Origin: Wolfiporia cocos | Lineage: Eukaryota; Basidiomycota; Agaricomycetes; Polyporales; Phaeolaceae | Reading direction: 5' to 3' | Assembly: GCA_029448655.1 (NCBI GenBank) | Contig: JACCLO010000011.1 | Coordinates: 2,542,001 to 2,606,000 of the forward strand | Length of the DNA stretch: 64,000 nt | Shown: positions 1 through 9,085 of the stretch, piece by piece | Layout: each line of letters starts with the position of its first letter | Numbering within the stretch: the first letter of the stretch is position 1 | Notes under the pieces: model-generated | What the model saw: the letters and a program-made list of their open reading frames with translations, nothing else | What the model was told of the DNA's origin: nothing | Database searches by the model: none | Position numbers and translations under genes: made by a program

Positions 1-1032
1 AGCTGTGCACCAGCTTCCCTGCAAAGATCACCGCCTGTTTCGCGTACCGTCTGGCGCAATGAGCGGACCAACGCGTACGGATACGCGTAGGTCGCTCAGA
101 TACGACGCCCTACCGTCGTGTCCCCCCGCCTCGATCCGCTGTCACCTCCCTCACCGAATGTGCCGGTCAAGCGGCTACGCTTCTAGTGTATGAACTGCTT
201 GCACGCTTTGTCAGTTTGGACATTCCGCCCACCCACCCCATAGTGTTGGGTGTGAAAATGAGTGCGCTAGATAGCGTACGAAGAAGCTCAGCGTTGGCAC
301 TCCTAACGGGAGACAGCGTCTGAGGTGGGCGACGAGTGACAGCGCATACATATAGTGTTGCTATGCAGAATCAAAAGCCCCAAACTACCAAATAACCAAT
401 GTATGAACTTATATGAACCGTTAACCGGCGCTGTGTTCAGTATCGCGTTTTTCCATATAGTAAGGTATCATACTGGCGCCCAACGGCGCGTGGCGGGATT
501 GCATGCTCCAGCATTGGGATTGCTACAATTTGAATGAACATGGTTGTAACCTTCAGTCACTTCCGACTTGACGCTGTTATGCCTAATGTCTTGTGGATAC
601 AGCACTGTATGGTTCAAAAAATCAGTACCCCTCTTTCCGTAATTATTACGAATGTCAGTTGTGAAAATAGAGTGCATGAACGCATTCAGGCGAAGGTCAA
701 GCGCCGATGCCAGTCGGCACTTCCTCGTCGACAAGGATGTTGCTCACAATGAGAAGATTCGATGCGCTGACTAGCTTCGCATGATATTCAATGATCCCGA
801 GAAATCGTGTTGATCGTAATGCATCGAACCATATTTTGGTGGGATCTCTATATGCTGCTACCAAGAACAACCAAGATGCGGTGACTAGCACGAATAGCGT
901 ATGTAGATGCGATATATGCGTAAGGAGCATGAGAGTCATTACCATAAGGGTCGTCGAATGGCATACAGATAGAAGCGATTGTCCATCCTCCATCAAATAT
1001 GAAGGGGCAATAATCCAGAAATCGAAAAATAA
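1..1032. other. Leftmost stretch, no supported gene
   Basis: This stretch lies downstream of the MFS transporter stop codon. The longest open frame (697-996, minus) would encode about 99 residues with one or two hydrophobic stretches. It shows no recognisable domain and no convincing splice partners. It could be a gene fragment or the end of a gene outside the window, but I see nothing that decides it. Confidence 0.4.
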
Positions 1033-3281
1033 CTATTTTCGCGCGTATCGGCTGGCTTGGCGGATACGCTCTCCATACGTCCAGAATATGTACGGCCTAT
1101 ACGGTAACATTAATGTCGGATGAACAAGGAGGAGGAGAAACGACGTACGCAGGACACCCGATGACGATGGCGACGCACGCGAGGATAGTATCGCCCTTGC
1201 CATACCCGAGCGCATTGTACATGGCTGGTGCAAAAAGCGGGAAGCCGAAGCCCGCGCACGAGCGGAGGAAGGTCACAGCGGCAAGGGCTACAATACGCGA
1301 TGTGTCAGCGACTGGTTAGAGAGGTTGAAAGAAGAGACATACCTGAGGCGGCGTGCAGAGTAAATGCATCGATCACGTACGTTTGGATGCACTGGAAGTT
1401 CAGGATCGTGCCCGCACCTACTAGCGCGATACCCTGATAGAAACACATCCGTCAGTGCTGTCTACATGATGGAAATGACACGCCGGACTTACAATGTCAG
1501 GCCCAATCCAATGCGTCTTCGCAGCCGCTGTCCAACCCGTTATGAGCAGCCCGATCGGCAGGACGATCGTTCCCGGCACCATGGACGCTGGGCATCTCTC
1601 GTTCAGGCCCTCAGTATCACTTCAATAAACGATGTAAACTTACGCAACCGGTACTCAGGCTTGCCCACGCCCCCGTTCCTCTTCGAGAAGTACTTGTATA
1701 TCCGGTCGAGCATGCGCGCGTTGATCTGCGACGCGCCCGTGAGGCCGACGCCGAGCGCGAAGTAGTTCAGCCCCGCGATGCCGACCGCCTGGCCGTACGT
1801 GTTCTCAAAGATGCCCGGAATCGTCGTCAGGAACACTAGACAAATCATCAGCATTTTAACACGAAGACAAGAAGGAAGTGACATACAGTATAGCGTGCCA
1901 TAGATGAAGGCCATGTACACGCCAAGCAGCTGGATAATGGGTTCTCGGAAGAACAGCTTGAATGGCCGGACGAGCGCTTTCGAGAAGATCTGCTTCCAGC
2001 TGTCCAGTGTGAGCAATCTTGGCTGTGTAACATGCAAGCGGGGAGGGCTACTTACTGCCTGTCGGCGCTATCGAACACTGTGCGCACTTCGCGATTCTGC
2101 GCTTTCTCGGGATCCATGCTTTTGCGAATCTGCTCGGCCTTGCGCTCTAGCAGAAACGGAGCAAATGCTACACAAGCGCAATAGGTTATTGGCATGTTAC
2201 GACAATGGCGACTGCCCACTTACTTTCTCTCAGGAAAAATAGCCCCAGGCACTGTATAAACCCGTCTACAATACTGGTAGACCAGAACTACGCGCGAGAC
2301 GTTATTGATCAATTACAGCAGTAGACGATGGAGAGACTTACCACCCAGCGCCACGTAGACTTGTCAGCAATCCAGGCACCACATGCCGGTCCAATGACTG
2401 GACCAAGGAGGGGCGCAAGTGAGTATAAGGCAATCGCTTGCCCTCGCTCCTCTGGTCGCCAGCAGTCCCCCAGGACACCACCGCCTATCTAATGTACTCT
2501 TAGTATAAGGGCTGGGTCACGAAAGCCTGTAATCAACACTCACTGATAGTGGCGCACTCCCTCCAAGTCCAGCAAGGAAGCGGAAGGCAATGAGCTGACC
2601 TTCGTTTTGTGCAAAGCCACAGCCTAGATTCCAAGCTACAAATGATCATGTTAGCAGCACATGTATGCGAATGAATGGTAGTGCGTACCTAAATACCACA
2701 AGTTTGCTAATTGTAGCACTCTTGAACGGCCGAAAATCTCGCTCAATGGGCCTAAGAATAATGGGCCGAGGGCTGCAGGAGTTAAGTATGTAAACTTGGT
2801 GGTTCAAAGGCATTGCATATGCGCGCATACCGTAGGCAAGAACGAATATCGAGGTCAGCAGTGCGATGACGGCGCTATTCGTAATTCCAAATTGCTTCGC
2901 CAGTTGGTCGCTCGCGGGCGCGATCATTGATGACGACACGGGGCTGATGAATGTAAATGCGGACACGATCGCTGTCGCGGCCCATTTTTTCTTGAACGAC
3001 CAACTAGTGTCGCGACATGAGTATATAGCCACGAGTGTACCGTGGCGTACTCACTTTTTCGGATTCTGCGGGTCGTCCGGCCCATCCCAATCTACTATCT
3101 GCACATCCCGCTCGCCCGAATGCACCGATTGGGACGCGGGCTCTTGGCTCCCGCTGTGGCGCGCGCTATTTATTGTCGGGTGCTCCGCCTTAGGGGACCG
3201 CTTGGCGTGCACAGTGTCTTCCTCGTGCAGAGTGGGTGTCTGGGACACGGACAGACCTGACTCCCTGTTCAATGACATCAC
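1033..3281 (-). CDS. MFS drug/polyamine-type exporter (DHA1-like), multi-exon
   Basis: Predicted plasma-membrane proton antiporter of the major facilitator superfamily, DHA1 (Tpo/Flr1-like) branch; the substrate cannot be read from sequence. The N-terminus is hydrophilic (about 75 residues) and ends in the typical fungal DWDGPDDPQNPKKKW stretch just before TM1. The next exons give TM1-2 (SMIAPASDQLAKQFG), a loop with GCGFAQNEGQLIAFRFLAGLGG, the GDCWRPEERGQA loop and LGPVIGPACGAWIADK. The second half has a helix with YMAFIYGTLY and a C-terminus CPAPYIFWTYGERIRQASRYARK split by an intron (gtacgt...tatag near 1098-1150). Introns are short GT-AG. I took the start at 3281, the first of two adjacent Met codons; the second is equally possible. 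A retrotransposon begins 187 bp upstream, so its promoter is probably displaced. Family call is firm; individual exon borders are approximate. Confidence 0.85.
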
Positions 3282-3467
3282 TTTGGACCACTCAAATCAC
3301 TCTAACCAGCGGCTTGAGCGAGCGAACAGTGCGGGGCAGTCGTCGAGGTGGGTGGGGGCGTACATACCGGAGACTAAGGTATATATTCGTTTGTCAGCTG
3401 CGCTCCAGATGGGCGGCAGGAAAGCCGGGGGACCCACCCCATGCACCGCACGAACAATGCGGCCGAC

Positions 3468-3646
3468 AATTAGTGGCGGGGCCGGCAGATCCCTCGCGCA
3501 GCCGGGAGAGGCCGGCCCCAACGTCCGAGCGAGCAAGCAAATTTCACCGCGCGCTTATGCGCGCTCGCCCCTTGCTTCCTTCGCCCTTCTGCGTGTCGCT
3601 TACCAGCCCGCTGCCGCTGCCTTTAGCGACGCCGCCGTCCCGTTTC
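3468..3646 (+). repeat. A1, left copy of the 179-bp split direct repeat
   Basis: Matches 8196-8374 base for base as far as I can read. It begins aattagtggcgg and ends cgccgtcccgtttc. It contains two strong dyads: ggggccggc/gccggcccc (3478-3486 and 3511-3519) and gcgcgcttatgcgcgc (3549-3564, 4-nt loop). It is GC-rich and lies directly upstream of the Gag start at 3676, so it may hold the element promoter and 5' leader (inference). Confidence 0.93.
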
Positions 3647-3675
3647 CTTCCTGCTTCGATTCCCTTTTGACTCAC

Positions 3676-5164
3676 ATGCAAGACCCGCCCGCTCCGCCTC
3701 TCCCGCCGCGGCATCTGCGAATCCATCTCGCGGCAGACCACGACGCACCCCCAGGCGGCTCAGCTGTCGCGCACGTCCCGCACCGCGAGACCTCCAACGG
3801 GAGCCTCCCGGCGCCCCGCGTGCCAGAAGCGCCCTTACCGCCGCCTCCCAGCCCGGCGCGCCCGGGTGGAGGCGCGGCGGCCCCACCCGCGGTTGCCCCA
3901 CCGGCACCTGCTGCCCCGGCCGCTGCCCCGCGCCCTGCCGTGCCCGCGCACCCGCGCGGCGAACCCCCCGTGCCTGCCATCAGCCCGAGCGCACCACCTG
4001 TCGTGGCCTTGTTCGAATCGCCGGAGGATTTGGCGGCCGCGCGCGCGGCCGCGGCTCTGGCTGGCGGCGACGATGGCAAGGTTACCCCCATTCCGCCCAT
4101 AAAGAAAGGCTACAAGGGTAGCCCCCTCGAGCTCGGTAGGTGCCCGTTTCCTGCATCCGGGATGAACCCCGCTCCTCTCGTCGCTTGCGCCCTGCATTCC
4201 CGTTACTCGTTTCCCGCCATGGGCCTCCCGTGCCTGTGTGCCCGGCGGTGCCGGTGCATCTTCCTTCCCGTTACCATTGGGCTCGCAGGCGTGGCACGCC
4301 TGGCCCCTCTCTGTCCTACTGTTTGCGCGGCGCGCCCTTCCCGCCTCTGCTTCAGTGCGCTGATGGCGTTCACCCGTAGCGCCGCCACCGAAGGTCATAC
4401 GCGCCATCCAGAAGTGGGAGTATGTCCCCTACAACTCCCTCTCTGTCGGGGCCCGTCGCGCGGCAATCTCCGGCGACGAGACCCTGGTCTTCACGTCGCA
4501 GGGTGGCCTGGCGGCAAAAGGTCTTGACCGCACGGGGGAACGATCCCTCTCCTTCCTGGAGTGGTCAGCGGCTGCCTCCACCATGGAGCGGCTCATGCGC
4601 CAATATCGGGGCGATGATCGCGCTGATGCCCTGGCAGCACACCACAAGATTGTTGCGGGCCTCGCCCTGCGCCACGGCTGGGCAGTGGCTATGACTTATG
4701 ACATCGAGCAGCGCGAGCTGGTCATAGCCAACCCCATGATCGATATCTCCACCCTTGACGGTGCGGCACTCATGGTTATCACCACGTCAATTCGGTCGGA
4801 CCTCTTCGCCCCCCAGGCCGCTCCCACAGCAGTGCGCCGCTCCCGAGGTGCTGATGACGCCCCTGTGGCCCCGCCGGCCAAGCTACCTAGGCTGTCAACC
4901 TGTTGCTTTCGCTGCGGAGCAACCGGCCACCTTCCACAGGGCTGCACTGCCACCGCGACCATCACCGGGCGCCCCGTTGCGGCCCTCGACTCATCTGCCC
5001 GCAGCCCCCATGCTTTGCTGGCCCCCGATGGCCACAAGCAGTTTTGCTTCACATTCGCTCGCAAATCCTACTGCCCACATGCAGCCAGCTGCCCGTATTT
5101 CCATGGCTGCTCCCTGTGCGGCAGATCCGAGCATGGTGCTGGCGGGTGCTCCTCACGCAAGTAG
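3676..5164 (+). CDS. Retrotransposon Gag-like protein with CCHC-CCCH-CCHC zinc array, spliced
   Basis: Predicted nucleocapsid-type protein of about 414 residues, inferred as join(3676-4135, 4380-5164). The first exon is rich in Pro and Ala (residues 1-153, roughly). A 244-nt intron (gtaggt...cccgtag) joins SPLELG to a folded region containing PPKVIRAIQKWEYVPYNSLS and GGLAAKGLDR. This region resembles Gag-like proteins I recall from Agaricomycete genomes (memory, not searched). The C-terminus holds a zinc knuckle CX2CX4HX4C (about residues 329-342), a CCCH finger CX8CX5CX3H (376-395) and a second knuckle CX2CX4HX4C (397-410). Without splicing, the first frame reads on to a stop at 4527 and gives a 283-residue protein with no zinc fingers. 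The intron is my inference; a programmed frameshift is the alternative. The end overlaps the RT frame by about 60 nt. Confidence 0.75.
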
Positions 5165-6830
5165 TGACCCGCGCAGGGTTGTCACCCCCCTGGATGTTGG
5201 GGGCCTCGAAAATGTGCTCCGCCAGCATAGCATCCTTAAAAAATGGCAGCACGTCATTGACGGTCTTCGTCATGGCTTTGACATGGGGGCCACGGCCCCC
5301 ATCGAGCGTACCTTAATATTTGATAATCATTCCTCGGTCAACCTGTGCCCCTCCTTCATTGACCAATATATTGCCGATGAACAGGCTGCTGGCCGTTATT
5401 CTGCTGCATTTGCGCCGTCGGACCTTGAGGCTTGCATTGGCCCATTCCGCACCTCACCGCTGGGGCTTGTGCCGAAGCCGCATTCAGACAAGCTTCGCAT
5501 GGTTCAGGACCTGTCCTACCCGCGTAACGACCCTTCCATCCCTTCTGTGAATGCAGGCATCTCCTCTGATGACTTTCCCACTGAGTGGGGGACGTTCGAT
5601 GACACCTCCGCACTCCTTCTCTCCCTTCCCTCGGGCTGCCTTGCGGCCACTTTTGACATTTCCGCTGCTTACCGCATTACCCCTGTACAGCCCACTCAAC
5701 AGCGCGCCTTTTGCGTTGCATGGCGCGGCAAGGTCTATGTCGACTTTGCTGCTGCCTTCGGGTGTGCTTCCAGTGCCGGTGTGTTTGGCTCCATCGCCGA
5801 CATGCTCGTTGCGATTTATCAGGTGCACGGATTTGGCCCACTCCGAAAGTGGGTCGACGATTTCCTCGTCATCCGCTTGCCAGGTCAGTCTTGGTGCGAG
5901 GCCGACTTTGTTGCACTGACCGCGCGGTTCGGCGTTCCGTGGAATGTGCCCAAAACCCGCCCGCTTGCTGCGGTGCAGCGCTACATTGGTTTCGACTGGA
6001 ACCTCGCACAAAAATCTGTGGCTTTTCCATCCGACAAGCTCACTTCATTGCTGCAGCTGGTCAAGAATTGGCATGCGCCGCGGGCTCGCTTTGCTGCCAA
6101 GGATGCTGCTGCCCTGCATGGCAAACTCGTTCATGCCAGCTGCATTTTCCCTCTCATTCGCCCCTTTCTCCCATCCATCTCCCGCTTTTCCGAGTCTTTC
6201 ATCTCGTCGCGGGCGCGGCGTTTTCCACCCGCTTCCCTCCTAGCCGACTTGAACTGGGTTGCCGACCTCTTGCCGTTGCTTCCCAACAGCTTACCTCTGG
6301 CCAGCCCCACACCATACGACATCGGCTGGTGGGGCGACGCCTCTACCTCCTTTGGAATCGGGGTGGTAGTGGGTCCATGTTACGCAGTGTGGCGTTTCGC
6401 TCCCGGTGTTGTGGTTGGTCCGCGGAGCGGGCTCGACATCGGCTGGGCGGAGGCTGTCGCTGTCGAGCTGGGCCTGCGTGTGGCGCTGCAGGAAGGCCTG
6501 CTCAACGGCCTGCCGGCCTGCGCATCGCGTTTCCTCGTGCGTTCGGACAACTCCGGTGTGGTTGCGGTTGTAAACAAGGGCCGTTCACGTGGGCGGACGA
6601 CCAACGCTGTGCTGCAGCGCATCTACGCTTTGCTGGCCCCACGGGGTTTTGCGCTGCAGGCAGAGTACGTTCCCAGCCGCGAGAACGTCACCGACTCTCT
6701 CTCGCGGGGCGACGTCAAGTCTTTCCTCGCTGGCTTCCCCATGGCTTCACGCCAAGTAGACTTGCCCCTCCCTTCGCCCCTTGGCTGTCTACTGGTCTGC
6801 GTGTCTTCGTCTCCACCGGCTTCCGCGTAG
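5103..6830 (+). CDS. Reverse transcriptase / RNase H (Pol) of the DIRS-like element
   Basis: Predicted cytoplasmic polymerase that copies element RNA. The frame is open from 4755; I chose the Met at 5103 (another at 5133), which overlaps the Gag end and lies upstream of all conserved motifs. Counting from 5103 (575 residues), the RT palm has VQDLSYPRND, then FDISAAYRI with catalytic Asp about 185, a GCASSAGVFG block, and the WVDDFLV box with Asp 252/253 in place of the usual YXDD. RNase H follows: WWGDAST (Asp about 412), WAEAVAVELG (Glu about 450), RSDNSG (Asp about 482) and ENVTDSLSRG (Asp about 531), so all four acidic catalytic residues are present. No frameshift or internal stop was seen. 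The true start could be earlier if Pol is made by frameshifting from Gag. Confidence 0.88.
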   Translation: MAAPCAADPSMVLAGAPHASSDPRRVVTPLDVGGLENVLRQHSILKKWQHVIDGLRHGFDMGATAPIERTLIFDNHSSVNLCPSFIDQYIADEQAAGRYSAAFAPSDLEACIGPFRTSPLGLVPKPHSDKLRMVQDLSYPRNDPSIPSVNAGISSDDFPTEWGTFDDTSALLLSLPSGCLAATFDISAAYRITPVQPTQQRAFCVAWRGKVYVDFAAAFGCASSAGVFGSIADMLVAIYQVHGFGPLRKWVDDFLVIRLPGQSWCEADFVALTARFGVPWNVPKTRPLAAVQRYIGFDWNLAQKSVAFPSDKLTSLLQLVKNWHAPRARFAAKDAAALHGKLVHASCIFPLIRPFLPSISRFSESFISSRARRFPPASLLADLNWVADLLPLLPNSLPLASPTPYDIGWWGDASTSFGIGVVVGPCYAVWRFAPGVVVGPRSGLDIGWAEAVAVELGLRVALQEGLLNGLPACASRFLVRSDNSGVVAVVNKGRSRGRTTNAVLQRIYALLAPRGFALQAEYVPSRENVTDSLSRGDVKSFLAGFPMASRQVDLPLPSPLGCLLVCVSSSPPASA

Positions 6831-6832
6831 TA

Positions 6833-7999
6833 CCGTCCTCTGGGGCCTCCGTGCTTGAACCCACCGGCCCGCTTGCCCTCTCACCATCGCCACTCCGCCC
6901 GGCCTGCCGTGCAGACCAGCGCATCTTCTTGTGGCGGGGTGTCCGCTCCCCGCCACCCTCCACCATCGACCGACCTGTGCTGAAACACCTGGCGGACATC
7001 GCGTCACGTGCGTCACTTCGCGATGCGGCCAGCTACGGCTCCGGGCTGCGCAAGTTTCACTTGTTCTGTGACATATTTTCTGTGCCAGAGACGGACCGCC
7101 TGCCCGCCTCTTTTGCCGTCCTGCACTCCTTTGCCCTGTGGGCCGTGGCCGACCCGGACCCCGACGACCCCGCCTTCGCTGACGGCACACCCTTCGAGCC
7201 CATCTCTGTGGGCTCTGTCAAGAAGTACCTCGCAGGCGTCCGAGCGTGGCACATCGCCCAGGGCTGGCCGCCGCCCCTTGACGACGACGCACATGCCCGC
7301 ATCGACTGGTCGCTGCGCGGTCTGGAGCGCCTGGTTGGCTCGCGGCGACGCCCACCGCGGCCGCCAGTGACCTTGCACATGCTCGCAGCCCTCAAGGAGG
7401 TTCTGGTGCTCTCTGATCCTTTCGACGCGTGCGTCTGGGCCGCCGCCTGCTGCGCCTTCTGGGGTCTCATGCGTTTCGGTGAGGTGTCGGTATCCTCTCG
7501 CGCCGCATTCTGCGGCACCATGCACCTCAAGCGCCGTGACGCCCTCGTTTCCTTTGATTTGGATGGCCAGCAGTACGCACGCCTTGACCTGCCGTCCGCC
7601 AAGACGGCCCGGCCGGGGGAGGTGCAACACATTTGGCTTGTGCGCCGGGGCAGTCTGTGCCCCATCGACGCACTGCTCAACCTACGCAGCATCTGCCCCG
7701 CTGGCCCCGACGACCCCCTGTTCTGCTGGGTCGACCGTGCCGGCACGACGCGACCTCTGGTCAAGTCCGCGGCGTTGCGCCGTGTGAACGCGGTTTTCTC
7801 CACCCTGGGGTGGGGCACTTCTTTTGGCCACTCGTTCCGCATCGGAGGTGCCTCCTTCCCCCTTTCACAGAAGGTCGACCCGGAGGTCGTGCGCCTCCTC
7901 GGACGCTGGAAGTCCCTGGCCTACGAAACGTACATTCGGGCCTTTGAACAGGTCGCTTCGCGTCACTTAGCCGGCGCTGGGGCCGCCTACGGTTTCTGA
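6833..7999 (+). CDS. Tyrosine recombinase of the DIRS-like element
   Basis: Predicted integrase-like enzyme that joins the circular DNA copy to the genome without target duplication. The frame is open far upstream (from 5711), but the part before about 6833 only shadows RT/RNase H. The N-terminal region reads like a SAM-like core-binding domain (DRPVLKHLADIA...YGSGLRKFHLFC). The catalytic domain shows Arg in GLMRFGEV (codon at 7472), HSFRIGG with His (7829) and Arg (7838), GRWKS (a Trp in the usual His/Trp place), and the nucleophile Tyr in YETYIRAF (7931). Between 6378 and 7379 there is no in-frame ATG, so translation probably depends on a -1 shift from the RT frame or on splicing. The start given is only the first codon after the RT stop. 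Confidence 0.85.
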   Translation, partial: PSSGASVLEPTGPLALSPSPLRPACRADQRIFLWRGVRSPPPSTIDRPVLKHLADIASRASLRDAASYGSGLRKFHLFCDIFSVPETDRLPASFAVLHSFALWAVADPDPDDPAFADGTPFEPISVGSVKKYLAGVRAWHIAQGWPPPLDDDAHARIDWSLRGLERLVGSRRRPPRPPVTLHMLAALKEVLVLSDPFDACVWAAACCAFWGLMRFGEVSVSSRAAFCGTMHLKRRDALVSFDLDGQQYARLDLPSAKTARPGEVQHIWLVRRGSLCPIDALLNLRSICPAGPDDPLFCWVDRAGTTRPLVKSAALRRVNAVFSTLGWGTSFGHSFRIGGASFPLSQKVDPEVVRLLGRWKSLAYETYIRAFEQVASRHLAGAGAAYGF

Positions 8000-8076
8000 G
8001 GGCATCGGCTCTGGGTTGGGCGGGCGGCGCGCTGTCCCTGCCCTCGCCGCGGTGCGCCTCTGCGCTTTCTCGGGTA

Positions 8077-8196
8077 GGCGGCTCCTACATCTCCTGCGTC
8101 CGTTCCGGCTAACGCCGGTCCCGCCCAACTTATCAGCACTCACAGCGCGCTGCATTGCCACTTCCCATTACCCACTGCTGCGACGACGAGCTCGGA
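8077..8196 (+). repeat. B1, first copy of the 120-bp split direct repeat
   Basis: Reads identical to 8581-8700, from ggcggctcctacatctcctg to cgacgacgagctcgga. It abuts A2 directly; the last A is shared. The 77 bp between the recombinase stop (7999) and this repeat hold nothing recognisable. Confidence 0.93.
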
Positions 8197-8374
8197 ATTA
8201 GTGGCGGGGCCGGCAGATCCCTCGCGCAGCCGGGAGAGGCCGGCCCCAACGTCCGAGCGAGCAAGCAAATTTCACCGCGCGCTTATGCGCGCTCGCCCCT
8301 TGCTTCCTTCGCCCTTCTGCGTGTCGCTTACCAGCCCGCTGCCGCTGCCTTTAGCGACGCCGCCGTCCCGTTTC
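8196..8374 (+). repeat. A2, right copy of the 179-bp split direct repeat
   Basis: Reads identical to A1 (3468-3646), including both hairpin-forming dyads. The B1-A2 junction at 8196 would be the sequence found at the joint of a circular intermediate. Confidence 0.93.
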
Positions 8375-8580
8375 TGCCCCTCCCTCCGCGCCCCTTTCCT
8401 TGCCTCCTTTGTTGTAGTCGCGCCCCGTTTGTCATGTACTGGCTCCGCACGCCGCGTCGCGTTACATGTATCGTCGTGTGTTTGCTGTGTGCCTACTCTG
8501 ATTCTGCGTGCCCCCCCCCCATCGCGCGCGGCGCGCGCCTGTGTGTGCCAATCGCACGAGATGAATGAGCCCGCCCACCC
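8375..8580 (+). other. Spacer between A2 and B2 of the retrotransposon
   Basis: A 206-bp non-coding segment unique to the right end. It does not match the sequence that follows A1. It contains a run of ten C (8511-8520) and pyrimidine-rich DNA. In PAT/Ngaro-type elements this position corresponds to the 3' end of the transcript, so a polyadenylation or template-jump role is possible (inference). Confidence 0.6.
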
Positions 8581-8700
8581 GGCGGCTCCTACATCTCCTG
8601 CGTCCGTTCCGGCTAACGCCGGTCCCGCCCAACTTATCAGCACTCACAGCGCGCTGCATTGCCACTTCCCATTACCCACTGCTGCGACGACGAGCTCGGA
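8581..8700 (+). repeat. B2, terminal copy of the 120-bp split direct repeat
   Basis: Reads identical to B1 (8077-8196). It ends with ctcgga, after which flanking genomic DNA (cctcccgaat) begins at 8701. It marks the right boundary of the element. Confidence 0.92.
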
Positions 8701-9085
8701 CCTCCCGAATGCTCTCTTTCTTGGGGTCCACCCGACAGCAGGCCAATCGCCGGCCAGGGATCACAATCGCTGTGGTTGAAATAAGGACTGCCGAGATGCC
8801 GAGATTGCCGACTGTGGGACTGATTGTCAACGCCGAACGGCCGGCACCGTGCACCACCACTCCTCGACTCCCGATTTAGGTCATCGTAGATTGTCATTGC
8901 TCCGATTCGCTCGGATGGATTGACTTTGGTTTCCAGTACAGAATTACAGCTGTGTCTATGAGTGAGAGCTTCAACAAGAAGACGCGAGAGCAATGATTAG
9001 CAGAAACGTTACAACAATAATGACCAAATAAGAAAACGAAAAGGCGAGGAGCACACGAGCAGGGTGTCACTGACGGTCTCAAAAT

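Larger units (their letters stand above)
3468..8700 (+). mobile_element. DIRS/Ngaro-like tyrosine-recombinase retrotransposon, apparently complete
   Basis: A 5.2-kb element with split direct repeats in the order A1 (3468-3646), coding region, B1 (8077-8196), A2 (8196-8374), spacer, B2 (8581-8700). A1 and A2 (179 bp) read as identical, and so do B1 and B2 (120 bp). Between them, on the plus strand, are a zinc-finger Gag, a reverse transcriptase/RNase H and a tyrosine recombinase; there is no DDE integrase. This order is known for PAT/Ngaro-type members of the DIRS order, which integrate through a circular intermediate and leave no target duplication. The three junctions share a single A (3468, 8196, 8700), as expected if a circle with a B-A junction recombined with the target. 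Identical repeats and open frames point to recent insertion. Element type is secure; its family within the order is not. Confidence 0.9.

Noticed and set aside
697..996. Minus-strand 99-codon frame with a hydrophobic segment
   Set aside because: No domain, no splice context; consistent with chance or MFS 3' untranslated DNA.
2866..3667. Left half of a 553-codon plus-strand open frame crossing the MFS gene and the A1 repeat
   Set aside because: It is antisense to the clear MFS exons up to 3281 and only runs by chance into the Gag frame; the real Gag Met is at 3676.
3835..4407. Long minus-strand frames opposite Gag
   Set aside because: Arg/Gly-rich antisense shadows of the GC-rich Pro/Ala-coding strand.
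5711..6832. N-terminal half of the long YR open frame
   Set aside because: It overlaps RT/RNase H in a shifted frame and is Cys/Arg-rich without domain; only the part after about 6833 carries recombinase motifs.
8672..8860. Minus-strand hydrophobic frame next to the element (SALTISPTVGNLGISAVLIS), considered as a disrupted transporter exon
   Set aside because: Joined across the predicted empty site it stays open only about 30 more codons to a stop and shows no family motif.
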